The translations under genes were made by a program, and so were the position numbers. The notes beneath the pieces were generated by a model. That model had not been told where the DNA came from and did not search any database. It saw only the letters and a program-made list of their open reading frames with translations. Positions 1 to 13,800 of a DNA stretch of 64,000 bases are shown in pieces (position 1 is the stretch's first letter; each line of letters begins with the position of its first letter). The stretch is from Fasciolopsis buskii. Taxonomy: Eukaryota; Platyhelminthes; Trematoda; Plagiorchiida; Fasciolidae. The stretch lies in assembly GCA_008360955.1 (NCBI GenBank), contig LUCM01010445.1, positions 126,376 to 190,375 on the forward strand. Reading direction: 5' to 3'.

Positions 1-1774
1 AAAACGCAGGGTTTTCGAGTAGCATGAATTCACGAGCGGTTACAATGTGAAAGAACAGGCATGGTCAAACTTGAGAACTGAATTGAACAGAATCATCGCG
101 ACCAAAGCATAAAAACGATTTTCAACTTCTGATGTCTCCACATCAAAGCTAAAATTATGCGCAACATGGCAATTGACTTTACGTTTGAAATCTCATGCAT
201 TACCGTCCTGCTTCAAGATGAACTGAAAGCGTAATAAGGCAAGTGCACGTACTTATATATATATACACACACACAAGCATCGTGGTAGATGGAGATCACC
301 TGAGCTGTTCAGGGTAGGCGGATGACAAAGGTTTGTGTTCCACTACAATGCGTCAATTTAGTGCAAAAAATTGTACACTATTTAACCTTTGTGCGGAAGA
401 CGTGCACGAAGAAAGTCCTCGCAAAAGTAAGGATTATACGAAGATGATCAACTTTTTTTGCATGATACCAAAAAGATGCCGAACGTAAATAGAGAAACGT
501 CAGTGATTAGAAAGGTTACTCACTAATTTATGAGATAAACATTTCGACGAACTGAATAGACCGTCCAATGGTTGTGCTAAGCTGACGGTCGTTTTATCAG
601 AATGAATCATTAACTAACTGCAATTCTGGCTAATTTAGTCTTTTAAAAAGATTGCACAGGGAATTTAGAACTAATTAGGCCACTGGAAGGTTGAGATTTG
701 GAGTGGCCGCTCATCGGCCATGCCTTATAACTCCAGGCTATCCAGGAGGACCAATGTATTGTTTCGACAATGGTGATTTGCGTACAGCTACCAGTAGAAT
801 AAAAACAAATGGAATCATCGAAAACATTCCATCAAGTCCAATGAATTTGTGATCTCACATTTGAACATGCTACCTTGCCATCAAATTTCCAGTATCTGTG
901 GCATAACTGAGTGGAATTAAAAGACAATGCTCAGAGACTGAAAGACATATGATTCAAGGAAACCGTATGACTGACACCATAAGTTCAACTTTGCTAGTTA
1001 GATAAAATGCGTAAAATTAACAAACGGTAACCTGCTAACAGTGGTATCACTTGCCACTGAATAAACATTTATATATATATATATAATATTACACACTGGG
1101 TTGAAAACAAGCATGATGCCAACGCAACGACATGTAAACGGAACTACAGAACGGGAACAAACAAGATGGAAACATAGCAAACTGTTTTTATGTTTTCGCT
1201 GTGCACATCCTTTGACGTTTTGGTCGTTGCGGATTATTTCTTAAGGGGTAAGAGTTCTGCAGACTCAACCGATCCCACACAATGGACGTATGTAACTTTT
1301 GTAACTGTCACAAAATTTACGAGAAGGTCTGGATATTTTCGAGTAAACATTGATGCTTTGATAACAAATATTTTTCTTATCCACATGAAATCCGTGTTCC
1401 AGTCTCACATTTAATGTGATAGCACCACCGGAGCAAAACCTTAAAAAACAACCTTTAGATTAAAAAAGCCCCATGTTGACAGAAGAAAAACAACAAAAAC
1501 AGTTACCGTTGCTGGGGACCATAATTTGGTTTAGTTTGCATGTTGCGTTCTCTGGGAAATCTGATGACTTGATTGGGTGCTCCAGCTCAGCAAGTTATTC
1601 CCTAGTTGAATCGTCCCTCAGGTTGAGGCTGAGCCCCCCTTTTAGGTGCACAATACCCTTCGGCTAATAGTGGTCGAGATGACGGATTATTGATCCATGT
1701 TCTGTTTCCTATACCTATTCGTCACTGGGAGCTGCCATTGCTACCATTACTACTACCGCTGTTGTTAGTTCCTA
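1..1774. other. Unassigned sequence, no gene recognised
   Basis: No reading frame here resembles a known protein and no RNA gene was seen. It holds a short (TA)n(CA)n run near 254-275 and an (AT)n run at 1071-1085. The stretch ends where a reverse transcriptase fragment begins. Confidence 0.6.
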
Positions 1775-2545
1775 GAAACGTGCCACACACTGCCGCCCTA
1801 CCATCCTAGTCTTTCTCGACTTGAAAGGTGCTTTCGACTCCGTGGATCGACCAGCACTACTCAGTGCTCTCCACCGGAAGGGTATGCCAACGAAGTTTGT
1901 GAACCTGTTGCGAGCATTGTACTCGCATACCTATGGTCGCGTTAGGGTATACGGTGAATTGTCACGTTCATTCGAAACGACTAGTGGCGTTCGACAAGGG
2001 TGTCCCATCTCTCCATGCTTGTTCAACTTCGTCATGGACGAGGTGATGGAAGATGCTTTAGGAGATCTCCGGGATGTAGGAGTCGACCTGGGAGGTGGAG
2101 AGAAGCTGTGCGACCTAGATTACGCAGACGACGTAGTGTGCCTGTTCGAGTCTGCGGACCATGCACAACGGGCACTAGATAGACTGTCGAGATCGGTTGC
2201 TCGGTTTGGCATGTGCTTTGCACCTTCAAAGTGCAAAGTGCTGTGACAGGACTGGACGACAGCAGCACCGAACTTGATACTGGATGGAGAGGAAATGACG
2301 ATGGTGGACCGTTTCACCTACGCTGGTAGCTGCGTGTTGAAAGATGGTAGCTCGGGATTGGAGGTAAATATGCGTATATCCAAGACTCGTGCAGCTAACG
2401 CTGGATCGAAGCACTTGTGGCGTCGGTCTGATATTTCACTGAAGTTGAAAGGTCGTGTGTGCTGTGCTGCAGTGCGATTAGTTCTGTTGTGCGGTTGCGA
2501 GACGTGAAGTATGCGTGTGGGCGATGTTCGTCGGTTGGAGGTTTT
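1775..2545 (+). pseudogene. RTE-like LINE reverse transcriptase fragment, copy 1
   Basis: This is a decayed piece of a non-LTR retrotransposon reverse transcriptase. RT motif A (FLDLKGAFDSV) starts near 1806, motif B (GVRQGCPISP) near 1990 and motif C (DYADDVV, both catalytic aspartates kept) near 2120. An in-frame stop at 2244-2246 breaks the frame. Homology continues to about 2540 through the C-terminal region (TYAGSCVLKDGSS, then SLKLKGRVCCAAV), where a second stop follows CGCET. No endonuclease is present, so the copy is 5' truncated. Assignment to the RTE-like group rests on the DYADD box and the C-terminal signature seen in flatworm copies. It could be another closely related LINE clade. 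Copy 2 follows directly after the N at 2546. Confidence 0.8.
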
Positions 2546-2546
2546 N
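2546..2546. other. Single ambiguous base (N) between two RTE copies
   Basis: The only N in the window sits between RTE copy 1, which stops here, and copy 2, which restarts upstream in the same RT domain. It may be a one-base ambiguity or a collapsed assembly gap, so the neighbouring tandem structure should be treated with care. Confidence 0.95.
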
Positions 2547-2972
2547 TTATTCGAAACGACTAGTGGCGTTCGACAAGGGTGTCCCATCTCTCCATTCCTG
2601 TTCAACTTCGTCATGGAAGAGGAGATGGAATATGCTTTGGGAGGTTTCCGGGATGTAGGAATTGAACTGGGAAATCGAGGGAAGCTGTGTGACCTAGATT
2701 ACGCAGACGACGTTGTGTGCCTGTTCGAATCCGCGGACCATGTACGACGCGCACTAGATAGACTCTCGAGGTCGGTTTCTCGGTTTGGCATGTGCTTTGC
2801 ATCTTCAAAGTGCAGAGTGCCGTTGCAGGATTGGATGACTGCAGTGCCGAACTTGGTGCTGCACGGAGGAACTAACGATTGTGGACCATTTCAATTATCT
2901 TGGTAGCTGCGTGTCGAACAACGGTAGCTCCGTAGTGGAGGTAAATACGCGTGTATCAAAGGCTCGAGCAGC

Positions 2973-2976
<4 letters not shown>
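2547..2976 (+). pseudogene. RTE-like LINE reverse transcriptase fragment, copy 2
   Basis: This second RT piece is homologous to copy 1 and lies on the same strand. It begins inside the region just before motif B (FETTSGVRQGCPISP) and keeps motif C (DYADDVV) near 2700. It reads through to ASSKCRVPLQDW, then shifts frame around 2860-2880 and continues as FNYLGSCVSNNGSS and RVSKARAAF. It stops abruptly at the (AT)n run at 2977, so the 3' end of the ORF is missing, which is unusual because LINE copies are normally truncated at the 5' end. Its internal sequence differs from copy 1 at many positions, so it is not a simple recent duplicate. Confidence 0.8.

Positions 2977-3013
<37 letters not shown>
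2977..3013. repeat. (AT)n microsatellite
   Basis: An uninterrupted 37-base AT dinucleotide run marks the exact right edge of RTE copy 2. Confidence 0.95.
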
Positions 3014-3016
<3 letters not shown>

Positions 3017-5880
3017 GCTTGCTCCCGTACATGCAAAGATTTCATGCTGTACGAAAACGTACCGTGGGCACTTTATTCTAACTAACTAACTAAAACTAGA
3101 ATAATACATACCACATGAGTAGTCAGTTCAACTCAGAGTCGATCGCATGATGGCTTCTGTGCTCAACCTTAGCCAAGTTTTGACATGTCTCTGTCAATAA
3201 AATAAACGGGTTAAGTTTTCATTTCTGTTTTGTGACAGAAAAACAAAGGTTTGTGCAACAGTCATGTTTGATAAGGTGCCGAAACCGAGGATGTGAAAAA
3301 GAACGATGGAAGCTTGTGAAATTATCATTACGGTCCTTGACATTTCTTTGTTTTGAGACGGATTATCTTTTTCTGTATGTTTACATTGTCGGAACTACAG
3401 GGTCACATGAAAGATAGTTCAGTTCGCTCAAAGTGCCTCTACTACTTGGGACGTGACCTATTATCAGATTTATCGCATTCAGTTGAACTCGTCAGGCAGC
3501 GAGTGGTTACGAGACAAACGTAGTGCACACAATAGAAGGTTCGTCTCGCAAGCAAACTGAGTATTCCCGTTTTTTGTCTTACCCAACAGCTTTGACTCTA
3601 GTTCTCACTAAAACAACAACAAAAGGCTATCACTACCAGAGTTCACAAAACACTGTATACACGTTCGTGGGGAATCAATACCCCTTACATTAAGCATGCC
3701 ATGCATTTCATTCCTAACTAAGGCAGCGTCATCAATGTGGAACTACCATACCAAAGGTTTACGTTGCAATGCCCGATTTTAACGGTGGATACGTTTGTAG
3801 GTTGCTGAAGATATTGCTATCAAGCTTGAACGAATGACTGGATGACAGTGATTGCGTGGAAGACTTGTTAAAAGGAGTACAGACAAGGAAGAGTTTGACA
3901 CATCACCCAGGACCGCGGATGAAAAGTTTGCAGTTTATACAACCGAATCAACATTAACCTGCAGGACTCATATGAAGCAGATGAATACCAGAGAATATGT
4001 ATTCATACCACGATGTATTTCCGATGACTTTGTTCTCCAGACTAGTACTATTAGCTTTCAGCTTAATCAAAATAGGAAACACCAAACCGTGTACGTAAGC
4101 TTTTGAAATTCAACAACTCGGTGTTGTCGCTACAGCGTGTAACTGTCTGACTTTTCAGCTAGCGTCGATCGCGTCTCTCAACCTACTTTGAGGTAGGTTA
4201 GTCGTAGCAACCAAAACTTACCAATTATGCGCGATACCGACAAAGCAGCTATTGGTTTGCGAAAAGAACTGCATACGTAAAAATACAATGTGGCTCATCG
4301 CATTTGCACGCACTCTGGTTTTAATGTGATTTAAGTTCATCCAGCAAGCAAACACTCAAAATTAATGCCGAACATCATGAAGAGAAGAAATATTTCGCCG
4401 CGGAAATGGATCCAAAATAGCTGTGAATACTTTGTGCTTTTCAGAGTTCTTGCTGACTCTCTCTAAACATCAGGTAGGCTCCAATTAGCGAGTTCAACAA
4501 GTTTGGCAAAAGCCGATCACAAATAACTGGGGTGAATATATCCTCCCATCGGCCGCATTTCAAAGGGCTATTAGTTCCATCCAGTTTCCCTACTGAGTTT
4601 ATTCTGGTGCAGTGGAACTTGTCAAAAATATAACTCGGACGTAATGGAGTAGGCCGATCCATAGGACAGTACTTAAACAGACAATCTATTGCTAAACTGA
4701 ATAGGTGGGTGGACAAAGAACAGACAATTTTTGTTCCTCAAATATTCAACTTTTAAGCACTCCCAGATAATGTTCACCTAACATGTGAGCTAAAATATTA
4801 AACCGATAAGTACTGCGGTCTTTTTACAAGGTTACTACATCTTCCTCGTCAGGTTCAACAGCAACGTACTTTTTCTTCTATGCTCCACTTCGGTTATTCT
4901 CCCCGCCTCCTCAATGTCACGTATGAGCAATCAATGCCCCCGCTAATTGGAGAAACTCACTGTGAGCGACAAGGAAAATGGCTGGGGTAATTCCATGGAG
5001 TTGAGCATTGAATTGTTGGCCCCCTTTGGGTTCCACATACTATCAACATCCATTCATCCAACAGATAACGTATGCAGTTATGTTTTTGGGCTCATTAACA
5101 AATGCCTCAAAAGCAGTTCGTAAATCTTTAAAAAAACATAAATGGTGAGCAATATACTGTAATTTTTAGCATCTAAAAGTGGGAAAACGCGTGGGGGGGG
5201 GACAGAGGTAAGGAGGGAAAAGCAAATTGATTTTCTATTATATATAAAAATGCGTTGCACCACATCATCCCTAAATCCGAAGAAAAACAGTTTGCTCAGA
5301 GTGGCGAAACAATCAGGAATTGTTCAGAAACGTTTCAGCTAACGGTAAATAATTTCGTGACAATTGATCGCAAAACGGAGAGGGAGACAGTTGAAAATCT
5401 GTTTTTTCACAAGACCAAAGGTAGGTCAAACTTGAGCAACTAATAATGACTTCAACCGCATCGAGTTTGTCCTGTGTTATCATTTGCCTGGTGAAAATAA
5501 GTGGACTTATTTGATCATTCAACAATAAACTTCAGTTCTGGAGAACTCGCCGAAGTGTTCCTTTTATACCAATTGCTTGACGATCACCAAGGGATCCGCA
5601 GTTGTAGGACTTTATCATTATGATAAGTAACCCAGGAAAACTCATCGCTTTCTGTCCAAATGAGCGTTATTTAACCATTGTGAGAACTAGAGTAGAGTTT
5701 GGCACAAATCTCACAAAGACTAGCCGAGTTAACAAAACCAATGCCGCGCTCGGCCATTTGTTATCGTTGACTGAGATGCACAAACAACACCGTTTTGTTT
5801 TGATAGATCTTCGCTTCGAGATTCCGTAGGAATATTGAAATATTCCGAAAAACTATCCATTATGTTTTAAGCCATTACCC
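3014..5880. other. Unassigned sequence, no gene recognised
   Basis: No protein family, RNA gene or mobile element was recognised here. The longest frames are under 95 codons and show no recognisable motif. A homopolymer G run lies near 5192-5201 and a small hairpin (AACCTAC/GTAGGTT) near 4180-4198. Confidence 0.5.
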
Positions 5881-5913
5881 TGGAATAAATCAGGAAGACT
5901 TCTGCGACCAGTT

Positions 5914-6040
5914 GTGGACCGCCACATGGATGAATGGGGAGGGGGTGTGGCAATCTACGTCCCGAGCTTCGAACCAGGAATAATCACTGAAAGACAGCAC
6001 GAGGTCGCATTTAGGTCGAGTAGCGGGTCCACTTTGTCCA
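5914..6040 (+). pseudogene. Possible LINE endonuclease scrap
   Basis: A short frame contains DEWGGGVAIYVPS, which resembles the GGGVAIYV loop of LINE AP-endonucleases. Nothing else of the domain is visible: there is no ETWL, GDFN or SDH motif nearby. This could be chance similarity. Confidence 0.22.
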
Positions 6041-7181
6041 GGTTGCTAGGGGCTGGGCGTTCAAGCTGCGAACAAACAGTTACCGATTTTGTCCTTTTAT
6101 GCGGTTACCTCGCTTCACATCATGTGACCGAAAGCGAAGAGCATGCCGTGAACTTTTTTGGACGTACACTTCTCTAAGGCAAAGAAGGTCATTGCTCTTC
6201 CTGTCGCTCTGGGCAACATGAGAACTTTTCGCGAATGATGCAACCAGGAGTAAAATATACACGACTGGAAACAAGTGTATTGTTTATCTCTGTTGGTTGC
6301 AGAGATAAAGCATACTGGCTGTTTTATAACAACTGTTGCGTTGTACTTAAGCAGTGGCGTATGAACTGACATGCAGATAACTACGCGACAACCAACCCCA
6401 GATCAACCTCTCTCTGCCTTAAATACAAGCAACCCTGATGTGTATGTTTTATCCATCGCGTCCGTTGTAGGCACATGCATATCGGTTGCTAGTAGAGCAT
6501 AGTTCCACCCAACTTACGACTGCATGTCGTTTGCACTGGGGAAAAAGTGAACTAACTGCCATCCCGTGCCCATCCTTGCTTGTGCGAAAAATGTGCACTA
6601 TCTCCGAATGGGACTAATGGCTAACCAACTGTTGAGAGATGCTGATGGAACCAGAAAAAGTAGGGTTTGGCCAAGAGATCTGTGGACTAAAGAGTGTCGG
6701 CCCATTGGGTAGAGCTTCTAGAATACCTCAATCTATCCAGTGTTTTCGTGGCCCAAATACTCAGAAGGAATCTCTGCTGTTACCAAACATGTCTCAGATG
6801 TCACTAAACTCAGCAATGAAATCAGTCAAATAATGAAACCCATTAAATCTCTCAGTGTGATGCTGTAAAGACCCAATGTTGAAGCGTCTGGTGTATGCCA
6901 AGGTGGGGCCTGTCAGACACTTTTGTCACTATGTACTTGATTATATAAACGGCAGCTCGACAAAACATCCCTTGCACCAATCGCTCTTAGTGAATATTAA
7001 GTGAATCCATTTTATTGCGATCTTTTCGTAGTATGAAAATCAACATTCTTTACTTCTGTGGTTAACAGGAATGATCAAAACAATTCCGATTGGAGCTGTG
7101 CGCTCTCCTCAAACTTTCCTAGTCACGTGTCAGTCAATTGTCTTTTGAACTAATTCACATCAGCGCACTTTTTGTGAACTG
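6041..7181. other. Unassigned sequence, no gene recognised
   Basis: Nothing recognisable on either strand. It ends where RTE copy 3 begins. Confidence 0.5.
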
Positions 7182-7850
7182 TTGTCGCAAGACCTGATTG
7201 GTTTAAAGATGAACCTTGTATTTTCAAGGAAAGAATCGGCCGAGGTGGGCAGATTTAGCCACTTCAGTGGTTACCTCCCACCAAGTGGTTGCACATTGGA
7301 TAAAGTCCTTTCGCGAATGCAGAAAGCTCGACTAGCATTCACCACTTTGAGGCATCCGTGGCGTCGGCGTTTACCGATTAAAGGTCGAGTGTACGCAACA
7401 ACAATGAGGTGGGCACTGCTATACGGCTTCAAAACACTGCCGTTGATAGCAGAAGATATGTGAAGATTTTCGGCGTTTGAACACTGTCTTCGTATTATTG
7501 ACAGAATCCCACCAGTAACTCATAGGTTAGGCGTCAGGCACTGAGTCTTATAATTCAGTTTATAAAACAGGCACTGAATCAGAATAGGTTAAGTTGGTTG
7601 GGGCGTTTTGCACACTCACAGAATGGTCGCCTCGTTGTATGCTATTCTACAAGGTGGGTGTAATGGCCGGGGGAAGGTTCGAGATGGCCAGTTGATAACA
7701 TGGCAAAAACTATGAAATGTTCAACCAATGGACTGGAACCTGTAGGCGCAGCTGGTCAATCGGGTTGGAGTATACGATATTTTCCGAGGCGATGCCTGGA
7801 GACAGTGGGTATTGTATCTTCATGTCGAAAACGGTAGCGTGACTGTATCC
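7182..7850 (+). pseudogene. RTE-like LINE C-terminal fragment, copy 3
   Basis: The 93-codon opening part matches the region after the RT core: LSRMQKARLAFTTLRH, then LPIKGRVYATTMRWALLYG. It is interrupted by a stop near 7463. Degenerate remains of the downstream part follow: a block near 7480-7540 where RTE copies read CLRxIxRI, and GKVRDGQLITWQ around 7675-7710. The last part (WRQWVLYL, near 7797) corresponds to the QWRSCCHFL end seen in copy 4. It is more diverged than copies 1, 2 and 4, so it is older or from another subfamily. Confidence 0.65.
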
Positions 7851-10800
7851 CGAATCTTTTCCCTTCTGTGCAGCTGTTTAACTTATTATGCCGCAGCCAA
7901 TCTTTGACTATTCCTCGGTTTTTTTTCTCTGATCATCTGATTCCGTGAGACAGCAGCCAAAACCCGGGCATGTTGGTGCAAAGTTAACCGTTATGCAAAC
8001 TGAAAATGATTGAAGTGTAAAATGCGCAGAGTAACACTGACAAACAAATAGAAAGACAATCAACTACTAAACACAAAAATATAGAGCAAAGATCGAGAGC
8101 AAAATGTTTTACCTACCCAAATATAAAAATCAGAGCACAAAGTAGCCACGCCAGAGCACCATTCTGGTAGGAAACTTTTGTGACCACTTGACGCTGGCAC
8201 ATACCACAGTAGACGGAAGTCGGACCGGCACCAACAGAACTGACTTGTATGTGCGCTGTAGGCTGTTGACTAATTATCAGTGTAACAAATAAAAAGCAAT
8301 GAAAATTTTCAAAATTGGAAGTACGAATGATTATGAGGTTAGATGAGTAAATTGTATCAAGTTTTAGAGTTGGGGAAAAAATAGTCTACAAACCAAAGAG
8401 TAAAGATGACGAGTCTGTTATCCTTAGTATTTGCTAACGCAAAGTAATGTTCAACAAATGAGCTGAGCTGAAGAAACCGAGAAGATTAAGTTAACTTTGC
8501 CAACAATCGAAAGGTTATTCTGGCTGAAATTTACCGTAAAATGCTGTATTCAATCTACAGAAATGTAAATTGGCAGTGTGAAATTGCGTGAAAGGTAGAC
8601 TTTTGCTAATATGATTCACCTCAATGTTTTATATCACTCCCATATTTTGACCGACTGTAAAATAGTCGGGTGTTAATGAGGATGTTCCACTGCCAGTTAG
8701 CCTCGTGATGCACACCTTTGAGGCAATCTCTAGTCAACACACGTCTGACTGCGAAGTCACTACCTTAAATATGAAAAGCAGTGATAATAATTATGAGCCT
8801 TTTCTTTTTAGATCATTTGATACGTTTGCCACAGGCCGTTTATAAATCACCAACCGATATCGTTCATTTTTACATAAAATCCGGTCCGCTAGATAATAAA
8901 GATCTTTGAGCGTATTACATGCTGCAAAACATAGTTCAGAAAATCAGATAAGTTCTAGCATTTCAAAAACCTTAACCCCGGTGTTGTTCTACTTCATTCA
9001 CGCCGTAATGCGCTGTATTGAGTTAGGAGGGTATTTATACATTTTACGCCACAGTTATTGGCTGGCCAGCAAACCCACATAAAAATGCGACATCCGCGCG
9101 ACAATGAGTTAACCCTGCAGGTGTAAATTTGCATAGCTACAGGCTAATCCCTGGCCGAACGAGTCTTTTAATTTCATGGGATTACCTTTCGAATGGCACA
9201 TTGGGAAACTAACGCAAACATGATGATATCTTCTCAAAATTGTATGGACACAAGGAGGCTGTATGTCTGCTAAGACTTATTAAACAACTGCGAAATACTT
9301 GCACACTATCGCAATACTGAGGGAAAGTGGAAGAGCTATAATGGGTCACTGCAAATCGTACTGCTGAGCAGCGTGTAGTCAACTGTGAAGAATGCGTTAG
9401 TACTTGGCTATTTCTTAAGCCTTTGGCAGCAAAATTTTCAAGAGGTAAACTTTTAAAGAGAATGAAAAACAGCACATCAAAAAGCCTCCCTCTTTGCTGA
9501 TCATGCAAAACATTCTATCTGTTGACATTTCACTTATACCTCATTTTCGATGACAGATAACGAATCTCCTAGAGGATTCATCGGACGTAATCTGAAAAAG
9601 ATTGAATAAGAACGGTCAAGAGAAAACAATTATATTCTTCCGAGATGGGTAAGAAGTTTTGGGGGTAAATTTTATCCCATAGATAACAGGGTTTAGATAA
9701 GAGACGCTCTGTCGTCGTAGGGATTAAGAGATACCGTTTGATATTTATTGACAAATTGGGGGAAAATTTAGGGAAAACGTTAGGGAAAAAAGTTACTCAT
9801 TAGCACTGAGACGTTTCAACCAACAGCTATCTCGGTAGAAAATTATGCATCAAGACGCAGTAGATAATTAGAAAGCTTTGTATAACTCGGGAAACCAAGG
9901 ACTGTTTCTAAGTTGGTTAATAAATGAACCAAAGAAAATATTCGTTAGTGTTTCACTGAGATGCAATCGTTTTGATTGTAGGCTATTTTTTGGTCGGTTT
10001 TCGATTTTTTCGCCTATTCTCTCGTTTGCAATCTTGTTGGTGATTTTAATGGATAAGAAAGACCAGATCAATGTAGGATTGTCTAGCAGTATAGCTTTTA
10101 AAAGACTCAAAACTTCTCCACTCCTATCAAAGCCCATAATAACTACACAAAAATCCACATAAGAAGTAAATACCCCGCTGCAACACTGATGGATGTAAGT
10201 AAACCACTAACAAGAAATAGGAACATCGCAACCTGTACTATATGTAGACACTGAAAGACAAAGGTAATACATTGCTTATGAAAAAAACCTAATTGATGTG
10301 CTTAATTACAACGCTAGACGATATATGAAGCAACTGTGCAGAGTGTGAAGACAGACGTCAATAAACTACGCGATGAAATAGCGCGGAAGTGTCTGCGCTC
10401 TCAAGGCAAACTTAATTCTTCAGATTGATGCAGATTTTTCCCGTGAATTTGTCTGTTGTTATGACAACTGTTGTCTAGACCTGAGGAAAGGGACACTTAC
10501 AGAAACATGGTAAATGATTTGCATACCTTAATGTCATTCAACAGTTACAGTTTCTGATCAACTTCGGAAGAAATGCTGATGGCCATTGTATCAGAACTAT
10601 AGAAAAAACTTCCTCTGAAAAGGTTCGGTTACATTAATACTGGCGTGACGTCAACCGGGAGCCGCCACTGTGCAACAACAAACTTCGTTGAGTGACTAGT
10701 AGTGAATCATTACGCTTCTTACTTTCGCCATTAGAGGCTGTTTGCCATGTGCTCAGTTCGCCCTTCCAAGTCTGTTTTTACGATGGATTGCATTAAGACG

Positions 10801-13800
10801 GACCAATATTCTCTCTTTCTCGGGTGACAATAATGAAATCGACGATAATCAATGGAAGAAGGCTGAAGCCATACTCTTTCATATATATTCCATCAAAATA
10901 TTTCCGTTATCCACAAATTTTGAAATATTTCCTTTTTGCGTAAATCATTGGAGCTGGATTCTCCGGCAGCTTTTAAGCGAATATATAACTGTTTCAGGAA
11001 AAGCGTGCTCCGTATTTAGAAGTTCTGAAAGCTGGTCAAGAGCTTTTAGGAAGCCGAGATCAACTTATGATGTTAGGCGTATTCCGTAGACGGCTGACCA
11101 CGGGTTATCTGTAGACCCGAAAACTTCTGCTAACACAAGGGCATACGATTTCGGCGATTAGCGAAGAAAACTAGTCGTTCCAGTGTGGTAATTCGATATT
11201 ACTAGAGTCATTACTACGGCTGACCTATTGAGAAACTGTGGCTCTATGCTACTCCCAATTTCAGGATCAAGATTGTCAGTCCACCCTCCCGTGTAGTGGA
11301 CCCTAACGGATATAGAATAAACCCTTTCCGCTAAACTCGTGCGTGTTGCATGTAATAAGAGGGCGAGTATCTGACAGTCACACAGTACCATCCCAGGGAA
11401 CCCCAACAAGGGTGATCCGATTGAAAAGAGAATACGTCGGCATGTATAAATGTGAAGAACTGTTACCGTAGCAGCAGAAATCACTGAGTCAATAGGAAAA
11501 ACTCGCTGGCATAAACGATTAACGGTGATTGCTGAGTCTTCTAAGCATTCGTCCCCTTGTTTTATTAATTAAGCATTTACAGTACACTTGGTGGATAGCC
11601 AGTGTACACTCACGTGTGCTGCTTGGGAACAAAATGACACCAGAAATAGTTTGCAATGGGGATGAAAAGTAGTCCCCAAAGAAATATTACGGAACATTTC
11701 CGAAGACTAAAACCATAACCGGTGTAATTCAAAACAGAAATAATAAAGCTTTCAATGAACCGCTGTTTGCATAACTATGATTACTGTGCAACCAACTATA
11801 ATCCTTTAAATCGAAGACGATTTATTCGGCTCTTTGAATTCTGTGTAGCAGACATCCCCAACTAACGTATGCGTTTCAAATCATTATTACCCAAGCAGAA
11901 CATCGATCCCAAGCACCCTCGGAAGTGGCGTTTGTTTTCTGCAGTCTTCGGATAATTTTAAGCGCAATAAACGCATGGGGAAAAACTAAATGAGTTCCGA
12001 CTATACAAAGGAAATCATGAAGTTTTAGGTGAAAGGGGAGAAAACGGTCACTTTTGTAAATAGTTCATTCCCAAATTAAAAGTCTATGTATTGTTAAATA
12101 CGTGATTGCAACTGATTTTCCTAGAAGTTTGAAGGATCACCATTAAGAACCACAACTGTTTCAGGTGAATTTTTCGAAACTGCTAAGTAACTATTTATGT
12201 CAAGTTCCTGTCGTTTAAACTCATCTTGGTGCCCCCTTCGTTTGCCCCAATCTAGTAGATGATCCGCACTGATCGTCTCGCCTATTGAGCTTCGGCTCAC
12301 AGAGTTTTCTCCATGCCTTGCAGATCAAAAAAATTTGCACCCTTGGAGGGGCACCGTCTCAGTATACCACACCTTGCAATGAGTCATACTGTTCACCGTT
12401 TCAGTTTACTACTTGACTAATTTCTTTTCCTGGGCATGGTTAATAACTAGGTTTCTGTCGACGATCTGTCATAACGTTTCACTAAATACGTGGAATACTT
12501 CGCCGTTATCCACCAAGTACGTTTTGAATGCGCCACCATCATTCGCGTGATGTCATATCACCTGCTATTGAATTTGCCTCCATTGACGACTAGCAATGCC
12601 ATTTACTAGTAATGATTTGATCTATTGCTTTAGAGAGTCCTGGGTCAGTTTTGGTGAGTATACCAGTCCTTATACCGACCTCAGCTTTTTGACCGACCAG
12701 GAACCTATACATTGAGTTGAAAGCTGAATCGACTGAAACAAAGTTAATTCTCAACAAGAGGTTGCTACACTAGATTTAGAGTTTGATAATCCACGGCAAT
12801 AGTAACAGCTATCACATTATGACTACTGGCTACTTAGGACTAGTGATAACGAGATGAAATGCGTCACCGAAGAGGACCTAGTTTTGCTATTTTCCGATCG
12901 GTTACCCCGCCCGGCACGTCGATATTTAGCAAAAAGCTCGCTTGTTTAAAACTGATTGGCTTCACCCTATCGAAGACAAACGGTTCATGTTTACATAAAA
13001 TACATGGTAGACGTCAGATCAAAATTGACTTCTTGGACAACTGCTCAGCAAACTACCACTCAGTAAAAGTTGTCTGTAACACAGCCAAAATCTACTGAAC
13101 GTCTTCCGACCACTGCACTGCTTTAACAGCAGACTCAGGTACAATGCTGTCAACAGCACGCAGTACGTCTTGGGGAGTAATGTCCGGGAGCACTTGGCAG
13201 TGGGCATTAAAAGTCGACCGGAGTGCGAAGTTGAGCAAAAACATGCTTTACATCCAACTACACATTGGCGAATTGCCATTACAAAGTGGATCATCAAAAC
13301 CATTTGACTAGGATGAACAAACCTCGCTCACTCCTACTAAGGTTCTAATGCGGTATGCCGGGACATATCTGCAAGATGTCATCAGTGAATTGAGAATATG
13401 GTTAACGAAATGCCTTTTGCTAAATAAACAGCATTCCGTCATGTTATGAAATATCTGATGCTTTAACTATGGCAATCTTAGAGCAGATTAAGCAGCATGG
13501 CAGTCTCTGCTGCTATGCAAACTGCATTGTGCGCGACAAAGAAAAACTAAGAACTGACATGTCTCCGTAATCAATAACAAACAGCGATTCGTACTTGAAT
13601 TTCTCCGTTTGTGGGTTTGTCTACTGACTTGTGCAGGACTTCCTCATATGATTATGTGCATGTGCTGTGTTTGGGCACAACCGTTTATTGGACTGTTGGC
13701 GTGCGGTGCACTTTCGCAAAGACCAACCCCTTTTCAGGTTCGGAGTCGTTAATTGACGTTTGGTTGCCGTGAAGAAAAGTCTACCATATAGCAGACAGAC

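Noticed and set aside
2977..3013. (AT)n run as a regulatory site or origin
   Set aside because: A plain dinucleotide microsatellite explains it.
10742..11089. 115-codon plus-strand frame as a host gene
   Set aside because: AT-driven composition, no motif, no splice-supported neighbours; frames of this length are expected by chance.
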